From assembly GCF_000002995.4 (NCBI RefSeq), contig NW_025062477.1, positions 6,730,649 through 6,794,648 of the forward strand: DNA of 64,000 bases, written 5' to 3'. This stretch comes from Brugia malayi. Taxonomy: Eukaryota > Nematoda > Chromadorea > Rhabditida > Onchocercidae. This document shows positions 1 through 12,346 of this stretch, one piece after another. Within the stretch, counting starts at the first letter, position 1, and the number at the start of each line of letters is the position of its first letter. The notes beneath the pieces are model-generated. The model made no database searches. It was not told where the DNA came from and saw only the letters and a list, made by a program, of their open reading frames with translations. The position numbers and the translations under genes are program-made.

Positions 1-1664
1 TAACTTCATCTAATAATATCTTCTATAATGAAATAAAGAACTGTACTCTACAACATGAAGAGAATGAAATAAACAGTTTGAAATTACTCATTAAAAGATA
101 TCATTACCTTCACACAAAGTTGTTTGAAGGAAAATCTGAATTCGACCACTATTTGTTCTTGATCATCCACGGACTGTCATTTAGGAATAAAATTTATAGA
201 TAATATCTTTATTTCATGACCTGACACAAAACGGGTTTACTTAAATTATACGGCCTTCTTTCTTGAAATAGACATTAGCAGCAGACATTACCGAATTTTT
301 TATACATGCTTTTACAAGATTTAATGGTAAAGGCTCTTCAACAGCTAATTCGGAAATTAAGTACTATTGATTTAATTTCCAAAATTGTAGCAGAATATGA
401 GCGCTGATATTAGTAAGGACAGTGCTGGGATTGGTTGAAGTTCCGAGAGAAGAGTAATGTTATCGTCAAGGATACAAACAGGTTGCACACACTACACGCA
501 CATGAATGCGCATACACATATACAGACACATACACGCACATCATATATGCATACGTACATACATACACACACAAAGTTTGTCACAGAAAATTTTACAAGG
601 CATGTATGAGCCATTTGGAATATTCGCACCTTCCACGAAAGGGAGGAGGTGCGAGAGCGCAAACAAAAACGATACAAATGACCATTTGGACAACATAGAT
701 AAAGTGCCGTAATCATTGAAAACTTTTGGAATATGAACGATTCGGACAAAAAAAAAAGAAAATCCACAAGTCATAGAGACTGGGTAAGTATTAATTTAAA
801 AATCCAAATTAATCCTAGCAAGTAAGTGACTTCATGAATGAAAGTGTAATGTAAAATCTTACCACATTATTGCTTAGAAGATCAAACCACAGTCGCAGAC
901 TTCCAATCAACTTTTATTACTGACGGTAACTGACAGGTAACAGTTAACCTTAACAGCATTTGAAGATGTAGAATAAAGAAGTCATTGATCGATGTGTTCA
1001 CATTTAATATGAAGTAGTCCATCAGCCTGCATCGAACACGACACCGCTAAGAATAACTCTGAAAGTACGTCGATGAGTTGTTTAAATAATGAATATGTTA
1101 GTGATGGCAGGAATCATTTAATCAGTCATTGAAAGTGCAAAAGTCAAGTCGATCGTCCTCTTTCTTCTTTTTCTCTTCCGAAATTTATAGATAAATTACA
1201 GAAAAGTTAACTCAAATTTGAGCATGTAACAACCCTTCCTTTAGAAAATTTTCAGTGACAATGACTAGACAGTTAATTGGATGTGATAGACTGTTAAGTA
1301 TGTGCAGTACAGGTGTATAGTCAGGAGATAAGGTAGTGGAGAAGTGCAAGAGGGATGAGAAAGCAGGAAGCGCTTCAGGAAAGGTCACTCGCGAGTAGGC
1401 TGAGAAGTTGCGATAATCGACTGAGTGAACGCATATTCTTCTCTTCCCTTGTGCAGTCATACAGCGCAGAGGCAGCAGAGAAATAGCGGAAAGAGCAGCA
1501 ATTATCCTTGTTCCTTACTCTTCCGGTCTTTCTGAGGTCGGTGAGGCCTTTCGGACGGAATAGCTGGAGCAGAAGTGAGTGCTAACTAGTTGAAGTGAAA
1601 GGTGGGAGAGGGTTGCTATTAGCGGTGCAGGAAGTGACCATTACTGTTGTAGGGTTGACCGTTC
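1..1664. other. Gene-free left edge and dic-1 upstream region
   Basis: No coding exon can be supported here. The open frames are short, overlap on both strands and cross simple-sequence DNA. The right part (about 1200-1664) should hold the promoter and leader of the downstream carrier gene. A splice-acceptor-like TGTTGTAG lies just before the carrier start and could accept a spliced leader (inference). Confidence 0.6.
483..582. repeat. CA/TA-rich microsatellite
   Basis: About 100 bases of alternating purine-pyrimidine CA, TA and CATA units. It creates several spurious His/Thr/Tyr-rich open frames on both strands, which were discarded. Confidence 0.8.
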
Positions 1665-3950
1665 ATGATTTCGACGAACGTTGCAGGTGCAGAAACAATG
1701 TCAGTGCAGTCTAGGGAACAGCGTCTCAGTCGATGGTACTTTGGTGGTACAGCGTCTGCTGGTGCAGCAATGTGCACGCATCCACTTGATTTACTTAAGG
1801 TTAGCCAAGCAGTATTGTACTCGTGAAGGCTCTTATCATGATCCATAAGGTCTTTTAGGTACATCTGCAAACTCAACAACATGGTCAGGTTGGTATTTTT
1901 GAAATGACGATGAAAATTATTCGAAGCGATGGCATTCGAGGTCTCTATAATGGCATTTCAGCCTCTCTGTTAAGACAGGTAATATACGAAACATTTTCAT
2001 TTTGTTAATTATTTGTGGTGATTTTACTTGGATGTTAAATAACTAACAAAAGAGTAGCCGATAACTATTAGAGAAATGTGCGGTTTTTTAAGAATTTGCA
2101 TATAATGAATCAGTAAAGATTTTCAAAATATTTTAAAAGTAGTGCTTCTTTTCCAAGGGATTTTGTATTAGTCTTACTTCAGTAATAAAGATAAGGTGCA
2201 TCTAGTGATTATAACAGTAGGATACGTACTCTTAGCAGATTGCTGCTATATTTATGCTTTTCAGATGACCTATTCTTTAACACGTTTTGGCATGTATGAG
2301 CAGTTGAAGAAGCAGTTCCCGGGTGGTTTGTTTCTTATTTATTCCTATCGGTTAAAAATAGGTAAAAATAGATGAACCTGTTTGTGAGATACGTTTATGC
2401 AGAATGGTTTGGAAACGGTTTCTTGATGCTATTGTGGATTTTGCTCCTAGATTAGAAAATATGTGATACGAGTAGCTAGACTAAGTTATAATGGTTGGGT
2501 AATTTATACTTTATTATTTATTATAAAACTATGCTAATATTCCAATTACAGAGTGTAACATGGGAAAAAAATTTGTGGGATACAGTAGACGCCTTCATCT
2601 TCTGTGTGTTATTTAAATGCATTGTAGATTCAACTACTATTCCTTTCTATCAGAAAGCTGCGATGGCGGGGATGAGCGGAGCATGTGGTGGTTTCATTGG
2701 CACACCTGGAGACATGATTAATGTGCGCATGCAAAATGATGTGAAGGTTCGTAGTACTCTTTTTAAATGCATTAGAGTGTCATAAGATTAGAATATCTTT
2801 TATCTCCAGCAAAACGCTAAGTGTGTAGAAATTTTCAAACAAGTGATCGTTCCCATGTCTTGATGAATAACAGATATGATGCATATAACTTTATTCTGAA
2901 ATGGAAGTATAGGGAAAACTTGGGTGTCAGTTTTATATTTGATGCTGATTTAATGCTGAATGCGACATATTAAATCTTTTGCAGTTATCAGACCATGATA
3001 TAGCTAGTTAGTCGGCATTATCTAACTAATGAGTTAATAATTAATTAATTAACTCATTGGTCAGGTATTGTTCCAAAATTTATTTACAACTCTTTCTAGT
3101 TACCGCCAGCGGAACGGCGGAATTACAAGCATGCCTTTGATGGGTTGTTCCGAGTAATGCGTGAAGAAGGCATCACTAAACTTTTTAATGGGGCTGCAAT
3201 GGCAACATCTAGAGCTGTTTTTATGACCATAGGTCAGCTATCGTTTTATGACCAAATCAAGCAAGTCGCCATCGCATCGGGTTATTTCAAGGATACTCCA
3301 ACAACTCATTTCGGATCTTCATTTGCTGCGGTATCATATACTATTTCCTTATATAACTTTAATCACTTTTTTTTTTACGTAATTTGATTTGCACTTAGTA
3401 TAGTTTGCAACAAAACCAATGAAAAATTTTTAAGGCATCGATTGCGACAGTTCTAACTCAACCGCTAGATGTTATGAAAACACGTATGATGAACGCAAAA
3501 CCCGGCCAGTTCACTGTAAATTTTTTTTACTACTTTATACTTCATTTATATGGTGTATATAGAGTGAGCAAAGAAATCTGATTTGTCTGTCGGTGCGCAA
3601 CATCGAACTAAGCTTGGTAATAGTAATATTTGTGTTTCATCCCTTTAGTGTACTTCTTTAAAAAAAAATATCTAAATTTAAAGTGAAGATTGAGTGAACA
3701 TTTGCAGAGTATCCTGTCCTGCTTCTTATATACTGCAAAACTTGGACCAACTGGCTTTTTCAAGGTAAATCATTTTTTTTTTCTTACCTCATCTTTAGGT
3801 TCTCGAATCTGTAAAAATTTAATACGTAATTTGCAGGGTTTCATACCAGCATGGGTTCGATTGGCGCCACAAACGATCCTTACTTTCATTTTCTTGGAAC
3901 AGCTTCGCTTGAATTTTGGCTATATTCGAGCCCCTTCAGCGAAACAATGA
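1665..3950 (+). CDS. dic-1: Mitochondrial dicarboxylate carrier (SLC25A10 type)
   Basis: Inner-membrane carrier of the SLC25 family; DIC members exchange malate or succinate for phosphate. Exons: 1665-1799, 1859-1978, 2265-2325, 2628-2746, 3100-3330, 3435-3515, 3708-3764, 3837-3950. All join in frame with GT-AG introns to give 305 aa, a usual carrier length. The three carrier repeats each show a PxD signature: THPLDLLKV early, GTPGDMINVRMQND in the middle and TQPLDVMKTRMMN late. DIC-specific stretches such as SRWYFGG, RQMTYSLTRF and a C-terminal LTFIFLEQLRLNFG match the human protein well, which argues against the oxoglutarate carrier. The first in-frame ATG is 1665; a second at 1698 starts MSVQSREQRLSRWYFGG and could be the true start, giving 294 aa. 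The next gene is convergent. Confidence 0.95.
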
Positions 3951-5201
3951 CCCAACATGCAAAAATTATTTTTATTTATTCTGCGGTGTCAGTTTTGCAA
4001 ACTGAATTCAATCCTACTAGCAAAAATATGAGAATTTTATTGAGTACGAAGTGCATAGGTGCTTTTTCGAATATTTAACCAGTCACTAACTGATGTCACT
4101 TTTTAGTGAAGCTCATAGTTTTGATTCCATTAGTATTTGTAGATATCTTCAACTTTAAAAAGCAAAGATAAGAATTTTAAACAACGCCTCAGTTCCTGCA
4201 GTTGTTTGCTTTTTTAAATTTACCGCTATGCTTATTGTTTCGAGTATTTGAGCTAACTGTAATTATTACTCTATTCGATATCGATATTTCCTTACTGGTA
4301 TCCTTATATCACTACGCTTTAAACAAGGATTATGAGAAACTTACAGTCATTTAGTACATCAAATAACACAATTACTAGCATCAAGTTCTACGTCAATGAT
4401 AAAACGAAGATGGTTGGGACGAAGTGAAGGAAATACGATCTCATTATATATGAATATATGAGAAAGAGATAACAAGAATGGAATAGTCTTGTGAATGTGC
4501 GGATACATCACAAGAAAGAAAACCTATTACCTGAAAAGAAGCAAACTTTGGGACAGAAAAGCATTGAGAAATATTTTTTTTTCTATAGAAAAAGTAGCAC
4601 AATACATGCAAAAATGATTGAATAATCTGGGAAGTCGAAATATTATGCAAATAATACGAGCACTCTGTATAAGACAAATTATGGTTGGTTATGACGAGTT
4701 TCGGAATGCTTCACAAACTTAGTCATTAATTAAATAGCATCATTTTATTTCAAATCATGCAAAAGTTTATATTTCTTTTATTAAGAAACTGCCAATCCAT
4801 TATTTACAACAGTTTGCGTTTCTCACCCAACATGAAATTTTATTGAACTAAGATTTTCATTTCATCACGCATTTTGAAATGAACATTTTCTATGTGCTCC
4901 TCATCGGTGCAATTTCTGTTTATGAAAGTGCGTTAAAAGCGTTACGAATTTGGAGTTAAAAGCGGCCTATTTACACTATGTGAAAAAAAAAAGCCGTGAT
5001 TAAATCTGAAAACCAAAGACTTGCCTATTCTTTTAGTACAGGATCGAGAGTATACCCACTCAGATTCCAAGAACCATTCCCCTTTTTGATATGATTTAAG
5101 TCTCTTATTTTTCATGTAAATTTTTGGAATGAAAGAAATTAAGTCATACCATATACAAAATGGAAAAGCTATCAAAACATGAAATTACAACAACACACCA
5201 A
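3951..5201. other. Convergent intergenic region with both 3' ends
   Basis: This stretch lies between two genes that point at each other and should hold both 3' UTRs. On the minus strand an AATAAA (plus-strand TTTATT at 4777-4782) sits about 420 bases beyond the I-BAR stop and could be its poly(A) signal. No coding exon is evident. Confidence 0.5.
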
Positions 5202-8200
5202 TTAAACGTATCGCATCGAGAACTGTTCACGAGTAAATTCACCAGATGAAGCAATTGATGATGCATAATCGGATGAACCTGCTGTTCCACCAGCGGCTCG
5301 TATCTCGGCGACTGATGGGGCTGTCGGTGTTGCCGCAGTGATTGTTGAATTCCGACGTTCTGGTGGTGGTGGGGGTTTACAACTACCTAAAATTAACTTT
5401 TTTCGACAAATCTTGCTTATCAGAAGGTGACAAAATCGGGAAAGAATATATAATTTGATCTTATCACAATCATTGGGAATTACCCGAACGAATACGAATT
5501 GTTTGATGCGTCACAGAAACAGCTGCCGTGTTACAGTAAGAATCAAGTTCCGAACCCAGTTTATCGATCTGTTCAATAGTTTCAGCAATCAGTGAAGCAC
5601 TCGCCTTTGTTTGATCATTTGCTGGAAAAACAAAACAAACACTATCTGCAAGCAACCAGGTCTAAGTCACTATTTAAAAAAGTTGCAGTGGTGAACATTT
5701 ATATTTTCATGCATTTTATAAATTATTTCGAAATGGAAATGTTTTGAATCCATCACTATAGGTAAGGCGTTTTGCAAAACAGATATCACTGGAACAGTAA
5801 AATCTGTAAGATAATTCTAACTTCAATCCTGCTGCCGCAATAACAGCGATACTCATAGTTTTATGGATTGGTTTTTTTTATTAAAAACTGAACTTCTAAT
5901 ATGTGAAAACTAGCCATCTTTTCCTGTAAAACAGCCATTATTCACATGGCCATTACGAGTTATAAGAGATGTCCCGTTTGGATGTGTTGTTATATCTTCA
6001 TATGCAAAACTTAATGGCCTTGCTGGTCGCCTTAAAACTGATTCATCTGATACATTTGCCGATGACGATGATAGCAGGGTTCCTTTATGATGAGGAGTCT
6101 GGAAAAGGTTATCAAATTATCCAAATTCCATGTCTGTTTTGCAATAAAAGTATGAAAAACAGCAACATAAGTTTTATGAAAAAAAAAAAAAAAAAACAGT
6201 GACTAAAAAGAAACTAAATGCAGCTATACAATAACGGTTCAATATAATTTTAGCATTAATCAAAGTCGCATTTTGATATAACCCATAAATTTTAATTGGT
6301 ATAACTCTTCAATAATCCTGATATCAGTCATACAAATGATTAGTTAAAATCGTTTATGACTTCAAGAATTTACATTACCATAGTAACTTCAACAGACGAC
6401 CCGTGAAAATCAGGAGCAGCAGAAACAGTGGAATTGGAGAAAGAAATGATTTTTTTGGGTAAAGGTGGTTTTTTTAATGCAAATTCCAATGGCTGTGATG
6501 GAGATGGAGGTGCGTAAGTTCGAGGATTAACGGCTGTACGTCGTGGCTGTTCTACTACTGATATTGTATGAGCCCGTACCGATGAAGTCGAATTGGATGA
6601 AAAACCTGAAATTCAAGAGAAAGAATAATTCATTCATTCATCCATCCATTAGTGATTAAAAAAATTCATTCAGACTTATAACTGGGATTTTACTACATGA
6701 TCCTTGACATTTTTGAGATATCAAGCGTAAATATGAGATTGAAACTCAAAGCTATTAAAATAAATGAAAGTGGTCCACAGACATAATTCCACTACACAGT
6801 GATACAAATATTTAGATCTTCATACAAGTCAAAAAATTTGTCCACTTAAATCATAAAATACGAATTGATCATTAAAGTCGTGGCTGAATCAAACAAACTG
6901 GTTTGATGGAAAGTATTCTTTAACTTCATATCGAAAAAGATCTTACCAACCACTGCAGTTGGCCATGTACATGTGCTGGGTGTTGGCGATGGTGTTCTCC
7001 TTGAGATATCATCGCCACTGTATATGCAAAAGGATCGACTAGCATTCTTAGATAAACAGCTACGCCACGAATTATCTGATCCTTGATGTATGTCATTTAA
7101 AATAGTATCAATGACTGTTGCAGCCTTGCCAGATCGGATCGTGACATGCAAATGATCTGTCACCTGTCGAAGATGACTGCTTTCATCTAAAAGCCCCAAC
7201 TGACTGTTCTGAAATAATATTTTCTGAAATAGAAAAAGTCAAAATTTTTTATGACCATCAATAATACCGAATTTAATTTTGAGAGATTAGGATTAAAGAA
7301 ATCTCAATATTTCAAACAATATCATTCTTCAAAAAACTAGGAATGATAAAATCCTCCTACACATATCAATTAACTCACTGGATCTGAGAAAAAGAGTTTG
7401 GGGGATAAAGTGATGAGTTCAAGTATGTTTCGATACAGTACTTACAAGAACAGGAAGTAGAGCTGTGACAAAAAATGACATTTGATTCCTCTGTTCAGTA
7501 AGCAAAGTTTGAGAGATGCGACGTTGTTCATCAACAGCGCTTAAATCTATACCGCCTTTACGTGAACGGATCTGTGATAAAAACAAAATACATATTATTC
7601 ACTTTCAAGAAGAAAAAAAATTCCATTTGTTACGCATAATAAATAAACAATAATGATTAACCATAAATTCTATGCACTGTAACTGTAACCATAAATTCTA
7701 GGAGCAACTCAAAAACTATCAATAGTAAAGGATTATTTCCCGAGCCAACTGTCTTTCAAAGAGGGTAAAACCATTGGCTTATTTTGAGAGAAAAGGACCA
7801 TTGTGTGGCCCAGACAGAACTTAGTAGAAGTTATTACAGCTATAATGAATATTCTGTGTCCTTTCGCTTATTTTCTATCATTTAACTCACTGGCCAGACA
7901 AATGATGACTGTGCTCATAATATGTCTCGCCTGCTAACTCCAGAAAACATAAATTTAAACTGCTTTGTCGGGAAAATATCCATAGAAATTTCAGCGCCTT
8001 CGAAATATTAGTCTTTAAGATTAGAACTGAATAATCAAAAACTAAGTCAGTCCTGTTCATTGATGAGTCAAAACATGCAACCGAATTAATTTTGAAGTTG
8101 TTAATTCAAAATTCGCATTCGATTTTGAAATTTTTGTTCAACTGAAATATATATATATATATATATGTATGAATGGATGATCAACAGATTACACGATATC

Positions 8201-9361
8201 TAAAATGTACAGCAGTACCTTGCAATTCACCTTTCGACAAAATTTATTCGCATGTCGATCCATTTCCGTGGTTCGTTGTTTCCAATAAGTACCTTTGTTT
8301 TGCAAGCTCATGGCCAGTTCATCGGTTAATGAGTCCACAAAACCACGCAAACGATTTTCAATGGATCGCTGTCGCATGCAAACACGTGTAAGACATGCAC
8401 CAATATCTCGAGTGGCACCTGAATCATGAATCCAATCTCTCAATCTTCATTACTCGAATCACCAAAACTGAACTACATAAGTTGAGGAACAAGTCCAGAT
8501 GAATCAAAGTAATTATTCTTGAATAAATAGAAGTTTGTGGAAATATAAAATAAATATCTGAAAGAAAAATTCTCAAAATAATATTATGAGCAAATAAGCA
8601 TTCACAATAACTATTATTAAGAATAAGTGAATTAACATTCAAGATTTTTTGACGAATCGGAAACATGCAGCAAATTATTTCCCAAGTATCTTTTCCTTTA
8701 CGAAAAATTTCATTTCCGAGATTAAACTTTGAAAAAAAAAATATAAACGCTATTAGAAAAAATATTGCGTTTGGATTTTAAATATGGTACCTATTTGGTT
8801 ATCAAATTATATAATGACGCATCAATTTGAGTTAATTGAACATTTATAGCGGACAAATGATGAAAAACTATTAAACATACCTTTTAAATTATTAGCGACA
8901 TCACCAACAGCTTGCACAGCATCTATGAAAGCATTCATACAAGTCAAAGTCGACTTCATTTGCGACGCAAGTTTAAGAGCTTTCTGAGCGACATTTTCCC
9001 ATGCTGGATATGTCAACTACAAAAAAGAAAAAATGGCGTTGCATAATGCGAAAATTGTAACCAGTGGATGACCGAAATGTAACTTCAATATTTGACTCTA
9101 TATGATACACAACATGTTAAAACAAAATTCCATATCAAGAATATTCTTAATGAATAAAATTTATAAATTTCCATCCTAAATACGACTACACATTCCATTT
9201 TCCATACTTAGAAATGTCCTGCACCTATTCCTCATCCTAATAAACATTCGACATAAACCGTCGTGAGAACGTTGAGAAAAAGAATATAAACACACCTTCA
9301 TGTCATGTACAACACTTTGATACATGGAAACCAGTGCATTGAATTCAGCATCACAATCCAT
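5202..9361 (-). CDS. I-BAR (IMD) domain protein, MTSS1/ABBA family
   Basis: Family members bind and bend membranes outward and bundle actin beneath the plasma membrane. Exons on the minus strand: 9361-9296, 9016-8881, 8418-8231, 7571-7446, 7208-6947, 6605-6379, 6098-5957, 5621-5484, 5386-5202. They sum to 1470 bases, 489 aa. Residues 1-210 are the IMD: FNALVSMYQSVVHDMK, YPAWENVAQKA and GATRDIGACLTRVCMRQRSI align closely with human MTSS1, including its TREIGSALTRMCMRHRSIE segment. The later part has SDNSWRSC followed by Ser/Pro-rich DDISRRTPSPTPST, echoing the human order, then proline-rich KKPPLPKK and PPPPPERR, possible SH3 ligands. I see no C-terminal WH2 motif, unlike vertebrate MTSS1. The donor of exon 7 (C|GTAATG at 5957) was chosen by phase and is the least certain junction; reading on would stop soon after at a TAG. 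Confidence 0.9.
8148..8166. repeat. (AT)n microsatellite in an I-BAR intron
   Basis: A run of about nine AT units in the intron between exons 3 and 4 of the I-BAR gene. Confidence 0.85.
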
Positions 9362-9914
9362 TTTGTGTGCTTTTTGTTGTAGTTAACTTATTCAGCTCTG
9401 TGCCGTTCAAATAACCCGAAATTGAAGGAAGAAAAAAGTGTGCAAGAGAACGGGGAAGTATGGAAGAGTAGAGGATGATAACAAGAAAATTTAAGACAGA
9501 ATGCAAGGAATCAACAACTCTGGTAATCAACTATACACTATATGCACATCTTCCCGTACCCGCGATGACACCTGGAATGAAAGTTAACAATAATTTGGAA
9601 TAATATTTATATACAATTCACTAAATTGATTTTAATGAGAAGTATGAGAAGAAATAACAATAGTAATGTGTAACAGCGGTAAGTATCATAAGTGGTGGAC
9701 GAATGACACGAAGATTAATAAACTCCCCGTATAACAGCTCATAGTGGTGTGGGATTGCGTTGCTACATACCAAAGCATCGGTATCCCGTGGAATATTTCT
9801 ACAAACAATTTATGTTCCTCAAAAATGAAATGGCTGGACTAGATTGCAACAGTGACGTCTTATGAAGTGATAAGACAATTCAATTCGGTTCGGTTCGGTT
9901 CACTCCTGTCGCGA

Positions 9915-9935
9915 AACTCGGAATAAGTCTCGCGA
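9915..9935. repeat. 21-bp segment shared with 20145-20165
   Basis: A 21-base sequence beginning AACTCGGAATAAG recurs exactly at 20145-20165, upstream of the second copy of the 377-bp repeat. In copy 1 it is about 320 bases from the main repeat; in copy 2 only about 35. It looks like the left part of the same element, interrupted in one copy or deleted in the other. Confidence 0.7.
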
Positions 9936-10254
9936 GCCTCCAAATAACTTACAAAATATATCAAACAAAATTGTATTAATTCATAATACCAAAACTTGTA
10001 ACACTCTTTAAAGAAATATAAAACTGTTTCAAATTGCATCTTATGCAAGCAATCATTTATCCAACACTCATCTTCCCATTGTAACCGAGCTTACCTGCTT
10101 ATCTAGAATTTTCCAACTGTTAACAAAGAGTATGCGCATAGCTTAATATGTTAAAAACTACTCCTTTCTAAATTTGTTTGCAAAATCGAAATATTGTAAA
10201 GGTTAGCTAATTCAATAGTCATCAAAAACTGACAACATTACAATCTATCTCTTT

Positions 10255-10631
10255 CCATATAAAGTGTAAAGATCATCTTTACTCAATGTAATTATGAGCT
10301 TGTTACCCTATATAAGGATTTATTTCTTTTGCCTTGGTCAGTTTTTTGTACCAATAAGTTATGATTCGGCTGCTCTCCCACATTCATTTAAATCTCTTAA
10401 GTTCTCCATCAATTTATTCATCTTGATCGCATTCGTAGATACTCTATGAAATTATCAGTGTATTGTTGCACTTGTCTATCGCGTTACTAGCGAATAAAAT
10501 CGTTACAACACACCTTCTACTCAATGCATTCATCTATAACAACTACAATAACAAACAAGGAAGCATACTCTTGAGCATACGAAAGTCAAATTTGACTCTA
10601 AGCTACAACAGATGCCACAAGTTTCAGGGCA
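10255..10631 (+). repeat. Dispersed 377-bp repeat, copy 1 (LTR-like)
   Basis: Aligns without gaps to 20201-20577 with three mismatches seen by eye. It carries a TATATAAGG box at 10309-10317 and, about 180 bases later, AATAAA at 10493-10498 followed by a TTACAACA-like end. That order (TATA box, then poly(A) signal) is typical of a retrotransposon LTR. No reverse transcriptase or integrase frame is nearby, so a solo or fragment LTR, or another non-autonomous element, is an inference. Confidence 0.75.
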
Positions 10632-12289
10632 ACTCCTAATAGTAATCAATTTATTCGATACCTTATTAAGCAATAAATTGAAGGACAATACTTATTAATT
10701 ATAAATTTAATTTGTCTTAACTACAAGACTAATGAAATATCAAGAACATGTATCCTTACAGCAAATATCTTAGCGCAGACTTTGTGGCAAATCTCTCAGA
10801 AGGATTTAATAAGGCTGTCATAGGGAAATTCGAAAAAAAATAAAAATAGAAATTGTAACTATTTATTTTTTCGAGATGGACGGAATGAAGTCGAAATTTG
10901 ATGAAAAAAATGGAAAAGTACGGAATTACGGAATTGCTCTAATTTATCTTTTTCTCTCGTCCTGTATTGATTCTTTGTTTTCCACTTGCTTACAGAATTG
11001 ATTTGTGACACTTATTTCCAATAAGTATTAACAGTATGAAATGTAATTTTAAATTTTTATAAAGAAGTTGGTATTGTAAGAGAAACTGTAAATCAGCTTC
11101 ATTATCATCAACACCGAGAGTGGTTTCATGGTTTTTGATCATCCACTGACCAATTGTCATTCAGCCGATTCTTTCAAGTAGACTTAAGTTATATGGATGT
11201 TAAGCTTCTTTCTGCTGGACAAATTATACCTTTATAAGCCTTTAACTGATGGTGAAAAGAAACAAATCCTTTATAACAAATATTATATACTAAAAGAAGC
11301 AGAAACATTTGAAGGCAAATGTAGGATATTCATATACTTTGTCTGTATGTATGTGTATGTTCAGGTAGATTTCACTGAAATCAAGCAAGTTTTTTAAATG
11401 GATGAAAAAGGCGCACTCTCATAATTTTGTTTCCTCAAAAGAAAGTGGTCATTTACTTAAAACTATTTCTGACGAAAGAGAGAATTCGTTAATTTGAAGG
11501 TTTCACATTCAAATAACCTAAATTAATCACGACATCTCCATGACTATAATGAGAGATATGAAAGATATCATCACTATTACACTAACAACTCCCAATATCA
11601 AGCGAAACCTCTATCTAATCAAAAAATCAGTCAACTCAAAAATATTCGAGTGGGAAAGCCAACTGCAAAGCATACAGCAAAGGCATCATTAGATATGAAA
11701 AGTGGAAGGACAAAAATGTGAGCAACTAAGTATTAGCTAAATTTCATTGCTAATTAACTGTTGAATGTGCAAAACGAATGGAAGTGATGGATGGACATTA
11801 TTTGACAAAATAACTGATAGAAAGGATAGTGGAAGCTTTCCACCTAAAATGTGAAATCGAAATCAAATGAGCGTGGAAACAGTTCTAATACCTATCGCCT
11901 ATTACGTATTTTTCGTACTGAAAAAGCCGTTCTGTCACAGTATCGTTGTATAGTGTAACTTTGAAAGCAATAAAGTGAGAAAAGTTTAGCGGTAGTTTGA
12001 TAAATGTTACATTTTAAAAGAAAAGAGTCACTTAAAATTGAGAAGGAATAATGGAGCGGGAGAAGGAGCAGAAATAATGTGCCACCAAGGAAGTAATCAT
12101 GAGAAACAAGGGTGAGAGGTCAGCCATCCAAAGGAAAATCAGCAACACCTGCAGACGAAGCTACTACCCAAAGGGAAATGAAGACAGGAAAAGCGCCTGC
12201 TGCAGCCCTCGCTTTCCCTCTCAACAACTCCTCGATTGCATGGTAGTGCACTGCCCTAATACCCGTGGTGCATGTCCCAGACCAGTCTG

Positions 12290-12346
12290 TACACCACACA
12301 CATACATATATATATATAGACAGAGACATAGACACACACACACATG
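12290..12346. repeat. CA/TA microsatellite
   Basis: Composite CACATACA, (TA)n, GACA and (CA)n tract. It produces spurious open frames on both strands. Confidence 0.85.

Noticed and set aside
435..774. Overlapping 70-90 codon frames on both strands
   Set aside because: They are produced by the CA/TA microsatellite, read out His/Thr/Tyr repeats and have no splice partners.
9885..9903. GGTTC repeats near 9.9 kb
   Set aside because: It is a three-unit TTCGG short repeat without tRNA-like arms; the first impression of a tRNA T-loop did not hold.
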